The notes beneath the pieces were generated by a model. That model did not search any database and was not told the DNA's origin. It saw only the letters and a list, made by a program, of their open reading frames with translations. Shown here piece by piece: positions 42,650-52,754 of a stretch of 64,000 nucleotides of DNA. This DNA comes from Bosea sp. PAMC 26642. GTDB lineage: Bacteria > Pseudomonadota > Alphaproteobacteria > Rhizobiales > Beijerinckiaceae. The position numbers and the translations under genes were made by a program. Location of the stretch: contig NZ_CP014301.1 in the NCBI RefSeq assembly GCF_001562255.1, forward strand, positions 2,790,001-2,854,000. The letters are read 5' to 3'. Each line of letters begins with the position of its first letter. The stretch's first letter is position 1.

Positions 42650-44419
42650 TCAGCTGCTTTTCAGCAGTGGCTGCCGCCGCTCGTCCTGCGGGGCCGGATC
42701 ATAGACTGTGAAGGTGTCGCGACCGCTCTGCTTGGCAACGTAAAGCGCCATGTCGGCGCGGCTTGCACCGCTGGTCAGGGATTCGTCAGCCGCGAGCAGA
42801 CATGCGCCGACGCTGACCGTCATGGCGACGGCCTGACCATCGGCCAGCACGATCGGCGTGGCATTGACGGCGGCGACCATTTTGGCGGCGACCGTCGAAA
42901 GCGCCGCGAAACTCGTGTCGCTGAGCAGCACGATGAACTCGTCGCCGCCCCAGCGCGCGCAGATGTCGTAGTTGCGCAGGATCCGCGTTATGCGCTGCAC
43001 GATCTCGACGATGACCGCATCGCCGGCCTGGTGACCATGGGCATCGTTGACCGGCTTGAACTCGTCCAGGTCGATCAGCAGCAGCCCGGTTTGGCGACCG
43101 TTGCGCCGGGCCCTGTTCTGCTCGCTCGCGAAGGCCTGCTCGAAGCCGCGGCGGTTGAAGATGCCGCTCAGCGGATCGAGATGAGCGAGACGCTCCAAAT
43201 TCTCGGTGCGCTCGCGAACGGCCTCTTCCAGCCGGCTCGTGTTGTCGCCGACGGCCTGCGCCATCTCGCCCAGGGCAAGCGACAGCCGCCCGATCTCGTC
43301 ATCCCCCCGGTCGAGCACGACATCGTCGAACCGGCCGGCCTTGACCCGCTGCACGGCCCCTTCGACCCGCGCCAGCCGGTCGAGCACGCTGCGCTTGAAC
43401 AGCAGGGTCATCAGCGCCGCCGCCGCAAGCAGCATGGTGCCGAGCAGCAGGGCGATCGGCACGAACAGGCTGCGGTCGATGATCTTGTCGACATCCATCA
43501 GCGTGATGTTGAACCAGCCCAGCCGGTCGAGATACCCGACGCCGACCAGCACCTCGTGCCCGTCGATCTGCATGAAACGCGACTGGACCAGCGCTCCACC
43601 TTGCGCCACCTGCTCCATCATCGCCGCCAGCGCCTTGGCGTCGCTGTCGCGGTCGAGCAGGCGGAAGATCGTCTGCTTCGCCTTGATGTCTTTGGTCAGG
43701 CTGTGGAAATCGACGAGCTTGGGATCGCGATGCGCCTGTACCGCGCCGGTCCGGTCGACGAACATGCTCTGCACGCCGGTTTGCGGAATATCGACGACCT
43801 CGCGGATGAACTGGCTCAGATCGACGCCCGTGCCGATGACGCCCAGCACCTTGTCGGCCCTGCGGATGATGCAGTTGATCCAGACCTTGGTGACACCGAG
43901 ATTGTCGTCATGGTCGACATTGAGATGGCAGCCGCTGCCGAGCGCCGCCGTCTTGAAATACCAGCCGTCGCGCGGCTTCTCGCGCGAGAGCGTATAGCGC
44001 TTGCGGTCGTGCTCGTAAGTATTGTCCTTATCGTTGAAATAGTAGTTTCCCGAGCCGTCGAGCACCACGAAATAGCTCTGGTCCTTGAAGGACAGGCGGT
44101 AATGCTCGAGTTCGGCCAGGCCGCGCCGCGCCTTGTCGGGGTCGTTCTCGTCCTGCGCCCATTCGAGGATGGCAGGCGCGCGCGCAACGGTCTCTGCCAG
44201 GGAGACCTCGCGCATCAGCGATTCCAGCCCGCGATAGCGGTCGAACAGGATCTGCTTTTCGGCAAACAGCGTGCCGAGCTTCACGACCGTGCCGTCGACG
44301 ATCCAGACGAAGGCGGCTCCTGCGGGGAGCGCGACGGCGATCAGGATCGCCAGCGTCCAGCCGAGCACACGGGCCTTGAGGCCACGCGCCAGCCCTGCCC
44401 CTGCCGAGCCGGATGTCAT
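42650..44419 (-). CDS. Membrane diguanylate cyclase with periplasmic Cache-like sensor
   Basis: A 589-residue protein. TM1 at about 17-40, a long periplasmic domain (about 41-315) of the double-Cache type with SYFVVLDGSGNYYFND and VIGTGVDLSQFI, TM2 at about 322-345, a HAMP-like segment with DDEIGRLSLALGEMA and a GGDEF domain (about 415-575). The active site reads GGDEF (about 490) and the inhibitory I-site RxxD is present as RNYD five residues before it, so an active, product-inhibited cyclase making c-di-GMP is expected. The signal is unknown. Lies next to idnD (convergent, 1-bp gap) and fhs. Confidence 0.88.
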   Translation of the reverse strand: MTSGSAGAGLARGLKARVLGWTLAILIAVALPAGAAFVWIVDGTVVKLGTLFAEKQILFDRYRGLESLMREVSLAETVARAPAILEWAQDENDPDKARRGLAELEHYRLSFKDQSYFVVLDGSGNYYFNDKDNTYEHDRKRYTLSREKPRDGWYFKTAALGSGCHLNVDHDDNLGVTKVWINCIIRRADKVLGVIGTGVDLSQFIREVVDIPQTGVQSMFVDRTGAVQAHRDPKLVDFHSLTKDIKAKQTIFRLLDRDSDAKALAAMMEQVAQGGALVQSRFMQIDGHEVLVGVGYLDRLGWFNITLMDVDKIIDRSLFVPIALLLGTMLLAAAALMTLLFKRSVLDRLARVEGAVQRVKAGRFDDVVLDRGDDEIGRLSLALGEMAQAVGDNTSRLEEAVRERTENLERLAHLDPLSGIFNRRGFEQAFASEQNRARRNGRQTGLLLIDLDEFKPVNDAHGHQAGDAVIVEIVQRITRILRNYDICARWGGDEFIVLLSDTSFAALSTVAAKMVAAVNATPIVLADGQAVAMTVSVGACLLAADESLTSGASRADMALYVAKQSGRDTFTVYDPAPQDERRQPLLKSS

Positions 44420-44520
44420 CGTTTCGGTGTCTCCTGGAAGCTGTGCAGCCTCGCCCTGAATGTGTTGCCCGACATTCTAAGAATTCCCCAATGCGGCGTT
44501 CAAGCGAGCCGAGCCCAGCC

Positions 44521-46194
44521 CTAGAACAGCCCCTCGATCCGCCCTTGCGCATCGATATGGATCCGCTCCGCCGCGGGCACGCGCGGCAGGCCGGGCATCG
44601 TCATGATGTCCCCGCAGATCGCCACGACGAAGCCGGCACCGGCCGAGAGCCTGAGCTCCCGCACCGGCACGATATGGCCAGACGGGGCTCCCCGCAGCGT
44701 CGGATCGGCCGAGAAGGAGTACTGGGTCTTGGCGACGCAGACCGGCAGGTGGCCATGGCCGGCCGCCTCCAGTTCGGCGAAGCGGGCGCGCACCTTGGCG
44801 TCCGCCGACAGCCCCGCCGCGCCATAGATCTCCCGTGCCACCGTCTCCAGTTTCTCCCAGAGCGGCATCGCATCGGGATAGAGCGGCGCGAAATCGGCCT
44901 CGCCGCCCTCGGCCAGAGCCACGACCTTGCGGGCCAGATCCTCGGTGCCCGCGCCGCCCTCGGCCCAATGCCGGCAGATCACTGCCTCGACGCCAAGATG
45001 GTTGCGGCAGAAGCTTGCGATCAGCGCGTGCTCGGCCGCCGTGTCGCCGGAGAAGTTGTTGATCGCCACGATTGGCGGAACCCCGAATTTCCGGATGTTC
45101 TCGACATGGCGGGCAAGGTTCGCAAGGCCCGCCTCCAGCGCCGCGAGGTTCTCCTGGTCCAGCGCCTCCTTGGCGACGCCGCCATGCATCTTGAGCGCGC
45201 GCACGGTCGCGACGACGACCGCGGCCGCGGGCTTCAGACCCGCCTTGCGGCACTTGATGTCGAAGAACTTCTCCGCCCCGAGATCGGCTCCAAAGCCGGC
45301 TTCGGTGACGACATAGTCGGCGAGCTTGAGCGCGGCCCTGGTCGCGATCACCGAATTGCAGCCATGGGCGATGTTGGCGAACGGCCCGCCATGGACGAAG
45401 GCCGGCGTGCCCTCCAGCGTTTGCACCAGATTGGGCATGACGGCGTCCTTGAGCAGCACGCTCATCGCGCCGGTCGCCTTGAGATCGGCGGCGGTGACCG
45501 GCGTCTTGTCGCGTCGCCTGCCGACGACGATGCGGCCGAGCCGCGCTTCCAGATCGGCGAGATCCTTCGCCAGGCAAAAGATCGCCATCACCTCCGAGGC
45601 GACCGTGATGTCGAAGCCGTCCTCGCGCGGGAATCCGTTGCCGGCGCCGCCGAGCGAGGACACGGTCGAGCGCAGCGCCCGGTCGTTCATGTCCATGACG
45701 CGGCGCCAGGTGATCTGGCGCGTATCGAGCCCGAGCCCGTTGCCCCAGTAGACATGGTTGTCGATCAGCGCCGCGAGCAGGTTGTGCGCCGAGGTGATGG
45801 CGTGGAAATCTCCGGTGAAATGCAGATTGATCTGCTCCATCGGCACGATCTGTGCGTGGCCGCCGCCGGCAGCCCCGCCCTTCACGCCGAAGCAGGGACC
45901 CAGCGAAGGTTCGCGTAGCGCGATCATGCAGCGTTTGCCGATGCGCGAGAGCCCGTCGCCGAGACCGACAGTCGTCGTGGTCTTGCCCTCGCCGGCCGGC
46001 GTCGGGCTGATCGCGGTGACGAGGATCAGCTTGCCGTCGGGCCTGACCGCGAAATCCGGGATCGCAGTCGTATCGACCTTCGCGATGAACTTGCCGTAAG
46101 GGTTGAGAGCGTCCTGTGGGATTCCGGCGGCCTCGGCAATGGCCGCGATCGGCCGCAAGCTGACCGCGCGTGCAATCTCGATATCGGTCGGCAT
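44521..46194 (-). CDS. fhs: Formate-tetrahydrofolate ligase
   Basis: A 557-residue enzyme joining formate to tetrahydrofolate with ATP to give 10-formyl-THF. P-loop [18 protein letters not shown] near residue 65, the [20 protein letters not shown] signature, [19 protein letters not shown] and [14 protein letters not shown]. Full length. It takes up the formate produced by the frmA-fghA pathway and feeds purine, methionine and serine synthesis; in methylotrophs it is a key assimilation step (ftfL). It is not in an obvious operon. Confidence 0.95.
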   Translation of the reverse strand: MPTDIEIARAVSLRPIAAIAEAAGIPQDALNPYGKFIAKVDTTAIPDFAVRPDGKLILVTAISPTPAGEGKTTTTVGLGDGLSRIGKRCMIALREPSLGPCFGVKGGAAGGGHAQIVPMEQINLHFTGDFHAITSAHNLLAALIDNHVYWGNGLGLDTRQITWRRVMDMNDRALRSTVSSLGGAGNGFPREDGFDITVASEVMAIFCLAKDLADLEARLGRIVVGRRRDKTPVTAADLKATGAMSVLLKDAVMPNLVQTLEGTPAFVHGGPFANIAHGCNSVIATRAALKLADYVVTEAGFGADLGAEKFFDIKCRKAGLKPAAAVVVATVRALKMHGGVAKEALDQENLAALEAGLANLARHVENIRKFGVPPIVAINNFSGDTAAEHALIASFCRNHLGVEAVICRHWAEGGAGTEDLARKVVALAEGGEADFAPLYPDAMPLWEKLETVAREIYGAAGLSADAKVRARFAELEAAGHGHLPVCVAKTQYSFSADPTLRGAPSGHIVPVRELRLSAGAGFVVAICGDIMTMPGLPRVPAAERIHIDAQGRIEGLF

Positions 46195-46482
46195 CCCATC
46201 CCCTCGGCGGCGCCCCGAAGCCTGGACAGGCGGGCACGGAATCGTTTCACCGAGACTGCCGCGAAAGCGGCGAAACCGCCACTGCTTTCCTGCTATGCGC
46301 GGGCACCTGCAGGCGGAGGTCCATATGTCATTTGATGCATCGGGAAGCGGACGTTTCTGCTAGTCGGCTCTGTTGGGAAACGTCCGGAGCGGGCGGCCTT
46401 GCTGCGCGGTCGGTGCGATGGCAATCATTGTGATGACGGGCTCATGGCCGGCGCAGGACGACGGCTGGGTTGGGGGATACGG

Positions 46483-47979
46483 ATGGCGGGGCAGGATTGG
46501 CCGGTTGGCGGCGGCGAGGTCGGCGGCCTGCTGCGTCGCTGGACCGGCGCAGAGAGCGTGCTCGGGTCTCCCTCGGGCTGGCCGGATGCGTTGAAGGCGG
46601 CCGCGCAGATTGTCCTGCTGTCGCCGGCTCCGATGACCCTGGCCTGGGGCGAGACCGGCATCCAGATATACAATGACGCCTATGCCGTCATCGCCGGTTC
46701 CCGTCATCCGCTCATTCTCGGCCGCAGCATCTTCGACGCCTGGCCGGAACTGACCGATTTTCACGGCGAGGTGCTGGCGACGTTGCATCGCGGCGAGGCC
46801 CTGTCCTATCGCAACCTGCCGCTCGTGCTGCAACGCAATGGCGCGGCCGAGGATGTCTGGCTGACGATCGACTACAGCCCCGTCGTCGATGCGGCCGGCA
46901 CGGTCGAGGGCATCCTCGCCATCGTTACCGAGACGACGGCGGCTGTATTGGCTCTGCGCGCGCGAGACGAGGCGGAGGCCGAATTGCGTCGGCGCGAGCA
47001 GGAACTGGGGCGCGTCCAGAAGATCGGCAAGGTCGGCGGACTTGAGGTCGATCTGCGCGACGGCTTCCGGAACAGGCGTTCGCCCGAATACCTGCTTATC
47101 CACGGTCTGCCACCCGAGGCGATGAACGAAAGCCACGAGGAATGGGTGCGCCGCATCCATCCGCAGGAAAGGGCGATGATCGAGAGCCATTTCCGCGAGG
47201 TCATCGCCGGCACGGCGCGCGACTACCAGGCCGAGTACCGCATCATTCGGCCCTCGGACAGCGCCGTCCGCTGGATCCAGGCGTTGGCTCAGATCGAACG
47301 CGACGAGACCGGCAAGGCACTGCGGCTCATCGGCGCCCATCTCGACATCACCGAGCGCAAGGAGGCCGAGGCGCAGCAGCGTCTCCTGATGCAGGAACTG
47401 TCGCATCGGGTGAAAAACTCGCTGGCGATGGTGCAGGCCATCGCCTCGCAGACCCTGCGCAGCGCGACCTCGCTCGAACAGGCGGGAGAGATCTTCAGCG
47501 GTCGCCTGGCCGCGCTGTCGCGGGCGCACGACCTGCTCGTCGGTGGCAACTGGGCCAATGCGGCGCTCGCCGACATCGTCGGCAGCGTGCTTGGCATTCA
47601 AGGCGAGCCCGACCGCTTCATCATCCGTGGACCCGATGTCGTTCTGGGGCCGAAGGCTGCCCTGGCGCTGAGCCTGATCCTGCACGAGCTCTTCACCAAC
47701 GCGGTCAAATACGGCGCGCTGTCGAACCCATCGGGCCAGATCACGCTGACCTGGCGGATCGACGACATCGATGGCGAGCGCCAGTTCCGCCTGCGCTGGC
47801 AGGAACAGGGCGGCCCGCCGGTGACGACGCCGACGCGCCGGGGCTTCGGCTCGCGCCTGATCGAGCGCACGTTCCCCTCCGTGCTCGGCCGCAGCGAGAC
47901 TGCCTACCCGTCCAGCGGCGTGATCTTCACGCTGGATGCCCCGCTCGAAGCCTTGCGCGACGGCGACGACGCGGACTGA
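46483..47979 (+). CDS. PAS-domain HWE-family sensor histidine kinase
   Basis: A 498-residue soluble kinase. Two PAS-like regions (about 30-165, with the GETGIQIYNDAYAVIAG PAS_4 start, and about 190-300) are followed by the HWE transmitter: H-box LSHRVKNSLAMVQAIASQTL (phospho-His about 308), N-box HELFTNAVKYGALS and a WQEQGGP G-box. HWE kinases are typical of Rhizobiales and often act in light, stress or general-stress signalling. No response regulator is adjacent. ATG 46483 is preferred (GGGG upstream); an in-frame ATG at 46444 is possible. No membrane helix seen. Confidence 0.85.
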   Translation: MAGQDWPVGGGEVGGLLRRWTGAESVLGSPSGWPDALKAAAQIVLLSPAPMTLAWGETGIQIYNDAYAVIAGSRHPLILGRSIFDAWPELTDFHGEVLATLHRGEALSYRNLPLVLQRNGAAEDVWLTIDYSPVVDAAGTVEGILAIVTETTAAVLALRARDEAEAELRRREQELGRVQKIGKVGGLEVDLRDGFRNRRSPEYLLIHGLPPEAMNESHEEWVRRIHPQERAMIESHFREVIAGTARDYQAEYRIIRPSDSAVRWIQALAQIERDETGKALRLIGAHLDITERKEAEAQQRLLMQELSHRVKNSLAMVQAIASQTLRSATSLEQAGEIFSGRLAALSRAHDLLVGGNWANAALADIVGSVLGIQGEPDRFIIRGPDVVLGPKAALALSLILHELFTNAVKYGALSNPSGQITLTWRIDDIDGERQFRLRWQEQGGPPVTTPTRRGFGSRLIERTFPSVLGRSETAYPSSGVIFTLDAPLEALRDGDDAD

Positions 47980-48002
47980 GTCGGCCGACGATGACCCGAA
48001 CG

Positions 48003-48031
48003 AAAAAGGCCCCCGCCTTGGCAGGGGCCTT
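48003..48031 (-). terminator. Intrinsic terminator of the Omp25-like gene
   Basis: A perfect 8-bp stem (AAGGCCCC/GGGGCCTT, 48006-48013 and 48024-48031) with, on the minus strand, a following T-tract (complement of A48003-A48007). It is 27 nt past the stop of the 48058-48837 gene and about 25 nt past the stop of the convergent kinase, for which it could also act weakly. Confidence 0.85.
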
Positions 48032-48057
48032 CTGTCAGTCCTGGAAGGATCGACGGC

Positions 48058-48837
48058 TCAATAGGTGCTGAAGCGGTAGTTCAGGCCGGCGCGGACGATG
48101 TGTCCCGAGGTCTCGTTGCGCGCGACATAGGAACCGCCGGCCGGGCCGACCGGGGTCAGGTTGACGCCGGTGTTCTTCTTGCCGAGGTCGTAATAGAGGT
48201 ATTCGGCCTTGGCGGAGAGATTGCTGCTGAAGGCATATTCGACACCGCCGCCGACGGCATAGCCGATCTGCGTGTCGCTGCGCGAACCCAGATAGTCGAC
48301 CTGGCCGGGAAGGGCCGCGTTGAAGAAGGTCGCGTTGTTCTTGACTTCGCCATAGGCGAGACCACCGGTCGCGTAGACCAGGAAGCGGTCGACCGCGTAG
48401 CCGGCGCGCAGACGCACCGTGCCCAGATACTCCATCTCGTTGCGGAACACCGAGGTGGCGCCGCTGGTGCCGAGGAAGGAGCGGGTTTCCTTCAGGTCGG
48501 TGTACTGGAAATCGGCCTCGGCGCCGAGGACGAAGCTGCCGATCTGATAGTTGTAGCCGATCTGACCACCGCCGATGAAGCCGGTCTTGTCGGTCGAAAG
48601 CGAAGCCGGACGACGCAGCGCGGCGACGTTGCCGATGGTGTTGGCAGCGGTGCCCGACAGAGTGGTGTCGATCGTCGAGAAAGCGGCGCCGGCGTTTACG
48701 CCGACGTAAAAGCCGGTCCAGGTGAAGATCGGGGCGACCGGCGCATAGACCGGGCCCTTGCGCGACGGCAGGTCGGCCGCGAAGGCGGTGCCACCCAGAG
48801 CCACCAGCGCGATGGCGGACAGAATACCCTTGGTCAT
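48058..48837 (-). CDS. Omp25/Omp31-like outer-membrane beta-barrel protein
   Basis: A 259-residue protein with a signal peptide (1-20, ending GTAFA) and mature N-terminus ADLPSRKGPVYAPVAP, followed by TWTGFYVGVNAGAAFS, the typical opening of Omp25/Omp31-family 8-stranded barrels of Rhizobiales. Further strands include GFIGGGQIGYNYQIGSFVLG and IGYAVGGGVEYAFSSNLSAK, and the chain ends in an aromatic (NYRFSTY). Such proteins anchor the envelope and are surface antigens in Brucella. GGAG precedes the ATG. Confidence 0.88.
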   Translation of the reverse strand: MTKGILSAIALVALGGTAFAADLPSRKGPVYAPVAPIFTWTGFYVGVNAGAAFSTIDTTLSGTAANTIGNVAALRRPASLSTDKTGFIGGGQIGYNYQIGSFVLGAEADFQYTDLKETRSFLGTSGATSVFRNEMEYLGTVRLRAGYAVDRFLVYATGGLAYGEVKNNATFFNAALPGQVDYLGSRSDTQIGYAVGGGVEYAFSSNLSAKAEYLYYDLGKKNTGVNLTPVGPAGGSYVARNETSGHIVRAGLNYRFSTY

Positions 48838-49178
48838 CGAAATCGACTCCGTATCACTTGTATGTCGCCTGTCGGGGCGGATTGGTCGCGTTCGTCTTCA
48901 GTGAATGATCCATAGGCTTTACGCTATGACATCCCCGCAACACTTGCCTGCAATTGATCCAACCGGCGTTACGTATAATCAACTTTATGTGATCGACATT
49001 GGGCGTTGAGGTTTCGGCACACGGTTAAGCTGCGTTAATCGTTACGACGTACCGGATCCTCTATCAGGTTCGTGCGAACACCCGGACGGCGGCTCTGCTG
49101 GTTAAATTTATCTTAAGACGACCGCCGCCTTGACGTCGTTCCGATAGTAGAGCCTCCGGCGCGCGGAAACTTTGCTGC
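48838..49178. other. Promoter region of the Omp25-like gene
   Basis: 341 bp between two leftward genes. The middle (about 48950-49120) is AT-rich with TTAA steps (for instance GGTTAAATTTATCTTAAG near 49100). It must carry the promoter of the Omp25-like gene, but I cannot fix -35 and -10 boxes with confidence. No reading frame of note. Confidence 0.5.
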
Positions 49179-49874
49179 TCACGCTTGTCGGCTGACGAGA
49201 TGAGCATTCTGCGGAAACAGGATTCTCCGCGCCTCTTCGTCGAATTCGGTCTTGAAGGTGAATCTGTCCTTCAGCGCGGCCGCACGCTGCGCGGCGGGCC
49301 GCGCCGAGATCTCGTCGAGATGCCGTTTGACGTTCGGAAACATCGTGGCCCAATCGTCACCGATCGCGAAGGCGAGTCTCGTCGCCCAGCCCCAGACGGA
49401 CATGTCGATCAGCGTATAGGTCTCGCCGAGCATATAGCGATGCTTGCCCAGCCGCGCGTCGATGATGCCCCAGTGCCGCTCGGCCTCGCGCGCATAGCGG
49501 TTGATCGCGTAGGGGACCTTCTCCGGCGCGAACCGCGAGAAATGCACTGCCTGCCCGCAATAGGGCCCGATGCCGGTGGCCACGAACATCAGCCAGGACA
49601 GCATCTCGGCCCGCGCCTTCGGCGTGTTTTCCGGCAGGAACTGGCCGGTCGTCTCGGCGAGATGGAGCAGGATCGCGTTGCTGTCGAAGATGGTGACGTC
49701 GCCGTCGGTCAGCGCCGGCGTCTTGGCATTGGGATTGATCGCCAGGAATTCCGGCTTGAACTGATCGCCCTTGCGGGTATCGACGGGCACGAATTCATAA
49801 GGGACGCCAGCCTCTTCGAGGAAGAGCGCGATCTTCGCGGGGTTCGGCGAGGGGTGATAGTAGAACTTGATCAC
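49179..49874 (-). CDS. Glutathione S-transferase family protein
   Basis: A 231-residue protein with an N-terminal thioredoxin-like GST domain (FYYHPSPNPAKIALFLEEAG, the active-site Ser/Asn region, then NPNAKTPALTD and the glutathione-binding Asp-Ser in FDSNAILLHLAE) and a helical C-terminal domain with ETYTLIDMSVWGWA (N-capping box). It resembles the YfcG/YghU (Nu-class) group with disulfide-reductase-like activity. Start is a GTG at 49874, exactly at the first GST strand. Diverges from gpmI. Confidence 0.85.
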   Translation of the reverse strand: MIKFYYHPSPNPAKIALFLEEAGVPYEFVPVDTRKGDQFKPEFLAINPNAKTPALTDGDVTIFDSNAILLHLAETTGQFLPENTPKARAEMLSWLMFVATGIGPYCGQAVHFSRFAPEKVPYAINRYAREAERHWGIIDARLGKHRYMLGETYTLIDMSVWGWATRLAFAIGDDWATMFPNVKRHLDEISARPAAQRAAALKDRFTFKTEFDEEARRILFPQNAHLVSRQA

Positions 49875-50066
49875 GGTTGTCGTCTCCGGTGGCCGGCAGC
49901 ACCTTGGACCCTGCCATGACAGACCATAGGCACCTCCGGCCACCACTGCCCATCAAGAACGTGTTTTCCGCCATGATCCCGGTGCAAACCGGAGCCAATT
50001 CGCCCACACCCTCCCGCCGTGATATCGGGCAGAGCGCACAGCCGTTTCGCCCGCGAAGGAACTCCG

Positions 50067-51581
50067 ATGCCGATCCGCCCCGTGATGCTGATGATCCTCG
50101 ATGGCTGGGGCTGGCGCGAGGAGAGCGAGAACAACGCCGTGCGCCTCGCCCATACCCCGAATTTCGACCGGTTCTGGGCCTCCTCGCCGCGCGCCTTCCT
50201 GAAGACCTCGGGGCTCGACGTCGGCCTTCCCCCGGGCCAGATGGGCAATTCCGAGGTCGGGCACCTCAATCTCGGCGCCGGCCGCGTGGTGATGCAGGAC
50301 CTACCGCGCATCAACCAGGCGATCGCGGACGGCTCGATCGCGCAATCCCTCGAGGCCAGCGGCCTGATCGCGGCGCTGAAGGCGAGCGGCGGCGCCTGCC
50401 ATCTGCTCGGCCTCGTCTCCCCGGGCGGCGTCCACGCCCATCAGGACCATGCAGTGGCCCTGGCGAAGATCCTTGTCGCTCATGGCATTCCGGTGCGCGT
50501 CCACGTCTTCACAGATGGCCGCGATACCCCGCCGCAATCGGCGGCGGGCTTCGTCCGCGACTTCTCGGCTGCCCTGCCGCCGCAGGCGGTGATCGCAAGC
50601 CTTTCTGGCCGCTATTACGCGCTTGACCGCGACAACCGCTGGGAGCGCGTCGAGCAGGCCTGGCGCGCCATTGTGCTCGGCGAGGGCAAGCCTTTCGCCG
50701 ATGCGCAGGCCGCCATCGCCAGCGCCTATGCCGCCGGGGTCAATGACGAGTTCATCGTCCCTACGGTGATCGGCGGCTATGCCGGGATGTGCGACGGCGA
50801 CGGCCTGCTGAGCTTCAACTTCCGCTCGGACCGCATCCGCGAGATCGCCGGTGCAATTCTTCAGCCCGACTTCGCGGGCTTTGTCCGCCCGCGCAGCCCC
50901 GCTCTCGCCTGCGCCGTCAGCATGACCTCCTACAGCGCCGAACTGGACCCGCTGATGCCGGCGCTGTTCGCACCCCAGACACTGGCAGGCGGGCTTGGCG
51001 AGACCGTCTCGAAAGCCGGGCTCAGCCAGATCCGCCTTGCCGAGACGGAGAAATATCCGCACGTCACCTATTTCTTCAATGGCGGCGAGGAGACGCCCTA
51101 TCCAGGAGAGGAACGCGTCATGGCCGCCTCTCCCAAGGTCGCGACCTACGACCTGCAACCTGAAATGTCGGCGCCCAACCTCACCGACAAGGCGGTCGAG
51201 GCGATCGACTCCGGCCGCTACGACCTCGTCATCCTCAACTTCGCCAATCCCGACATGGTCGGCCATACCGGTGTTCTGGAAGCTGCGATCAAGGCGGTCG
51301 AGACGGTCGATGCAGGCCTTGGCCGCATCGCTCAGGCGATCGGCCGTGCCGGCGGCGCGCTGCTCGTCACCGCCGACCACGGCAATGCCGAACTGATGGT
51401 CGATCCCGTCACGGGCGAGCCGCACACCGCCCACACCACGAACCCCGTCCCGGTCATGCTCATCGGCGGCAGCGCGTCTGGCCTCGCGGACGGCCGTCTC
51501 GGCGACGTTGCCCCGACGCTGCTGGCGCTGATGGGGCTTGAACAGCCGCCGCAGATGACAGGCACATCGCTGCTGCGCTGA
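50067..51581 (+). CDS. gpmI: 2,3-bisphosphoglycerate-independent phosphoglycerate mutase
   Basis: A 504-residue alkaline-phosphatase-superfamily enzyme interconverting 3- and 2-phosphoglycerate with two metal ions. Motifs: VMLMILDGWGWREE (first metal Asp), GNSEVGHLNLGAG with the phospho-Ser in NSEVGH, VHVFTDGRDTPPQSA, FNFRSDRIRE, LNFANPDMVGHTG and VTADHGNAE for the second metal site. GAAGGA precedes ATG 50067 by 6 nt. Followed by a bidirectional terminator shared with the convergent beta-barrel gene. Confidence 0.95.
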   Translation: MPIRPVMLMILDGWGWREESENNAVRLAHTPNFDRFWASSPRAFLKTSGLDVGLPPGQMGNSEVGHLNLGAGRVVMQDLPRINQAIADGSIAQSLEASGLIAALKASGGACHLLGLVSPGGVHAHQDHAVALAKILVAHGIPVRVHVFTDGRDTPPQSAAGFVRDFSAALPPQAVIASLSGRYYALDRDNRWERVEQAWRAIVLGEGKPFADAQAAIASAYAAGVNDEFIVPTVIGGYAGMCDGDGLLSFNFRSDRIREIAGAILQPDFAGFVRPRSPALACAVSMTSYSAELDPLMPALFAPQTLAGGLGETVSKAGLSQIRLAETEKYPHVTYFFNGGEETPYPGEERVMAASPKVATYDLQPEMSAPNLTDKAVEAIDSGRYDLVILNFANPDMVGHTGVLEAAIKAVETVDAGLGRIAQAIGRAGGALLVTADHGNAELMVDPVTGEPHTAHTTNPVPVMLIGGSASGLADGRLGDVAPTLLALMGLEQPPQMTGTSLLR

Positions 51582-51602
51582 GGTTCCCAGCTATTGCAAA
51601 GC

Positions 51603-51640
51603 AAAACGGCGCGGAGCTTTCGCCCCGCGCCGTTCTTGTT
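51603..51640. terminator. Bidirectional terminator between gpmI and the beta-barrel gene
   Basis: A perfect 10-bp stem (51605-51614 with 51625-51634, 10-nt loop) lies between convergent stops at 51581 and 51656. On the minus strand it is followed by TTTTGC; on the plus strand by CTTGTTT. Confidence 0.85.
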
Positions 51641-51655
51641 TGCAGGCGGTATCGC

Positions 51656-52531
51656 TCAAAACTTGCGCACGACCGGCGGCGCATACGCCATCGGAGGCTC
51701 CTTCGGGCCGCAGCAATCGGGCTCGCCGAAGTTCCAGCGCATGCCGATGCGGAAGTCGTGGCTGTCGATATCCTTGACCTTGAGCGGACGCGACACCTCG
51801 CCGTTGAAGGCGTTGTAGATGCTCCCCGATTTTGCATCGCCAAGATTGAGGTAGCGATAGCCCAGCTCTAGCGTCAGATTCTTGTTCACCTCATAACCAA
51901 CGCCAGCCATCAGCGCCCAGGCTAGGCCCGATTCCCTGCCGGTTTTCGCAACACCGAGCGTCGGAACATACAGATTGAGGAATCGCGTGTCGTTCTGCAC
52001 GCCTTGATCCGTCAGGCCGGAGACGGAGTTGCTGGCATAACCGATACCGGCGCCGAGATAGGGCGTCAGGCAGTTCCATGTTCCCAGGTCGACATAGGCG
52101 TTGAACAAGGTGACGATCGAGCTCAGATTGCCCTTGTAGGTATTGGTCTGCTCGCCATTGACGCCTGCATTGAAGAATTTGTCAGTGACGCCGATGGAGC
52201 CGGCGCCGCGATACTCGCCGGTGATGTCGGCGCGAAACCAGTTGTTGAATCGATAGCCTATGCCGACGCCGCCGAAGAAGGCGGTGGCATTCTTGGTCGC
52301 CCCGAAGAATGTGCCTCCGACGGCGCTCACTTCCTCCTGCTCGTACTTCCCGATTTGCGTCGCACTCACGCCGACATCGCCGCGCAGATACCAGCCGCTG
52401 CCGATCGAGCCCTTCAGGCCCAGGGGTTCGGGCGGGGGCGGAGGCGGATAGCCGAGATCGGCGGCATTGGCGAGCGCAGACGCGCCGACGGCCATGGCGC
52501 CTGCGAGCGCGAGAGTTTTCAGGCTGCCCAT
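51656..52531 (-). CDS. Outer-membrane beta-barrel protein
   Basis: A 291-residue protein with a signal peptide (about 1-24, ending ALANA), a proline run after ADLGY, then GSGWYLRGDVGVSATQ, the standard opening of 8-stranded outer-membrane proteins (OmpW/Omp25-like). It alternates strands such as FFGGVGIGYRFNNWFRADITG and LTPYLGAGIGYASNS, and ends with FRIGMRWNFG followed by a proline-containing tail. GAAGGA precedes the ATG. No pore residues can be identified. Confidence 0.8.
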   Translation of the reverse strand: MGSLKTLALAGAMAVGASALANAADLGYPPPPPPEPLGLKGSIGSGWYLRGDVGVSATQIGKYEQEEVSAVGGTFFGATKNATAFFGGVGIGYRFNNWFRADITGEYRGAGSIGVTDKFFNAGVNGEQTNTYKGNLSSIVTLFNAYVDLGTWNCLTPYLGAGIGYASNSVSGLTDQGVQNDTRFLNLYVPTLGVAKTGRESGLAWALMAGVGYEVNKNLTLELGYRYLNLGDAKSGSIYNAFNGEVSRPLKVKDIDSHDFRIGMRWNFGEPDCCGPKEPPMAYAPPVVRKF

Positions 52532-52754
52532 GGCAGTGTCCTTCGAGTTTGCGCGACGCAAGAACGCAGCTCGCGCGAGTTACCGACAGGACAGAGCGTG
52601 ACATGGATTTCTTAAACGACGCTTAACCCTAAGAATTAACCTCAAGAGAGTGTGAAGGGTCGGCATTATGGTAAATGAGTTCTTAAACATGATCGGGGGG
52701 TGTGGGCTTCGGACTGCGGAACTCGTCGAGTTCGTTTCACATTGGGAAGACCAC

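Noticed and set aside
46195..46482. An EcfG-type general-stress promoter upstream of the HWE kinase
   Set aside because: I found GGAA and CGTT elements but not with the 16-17 bp spacing required.
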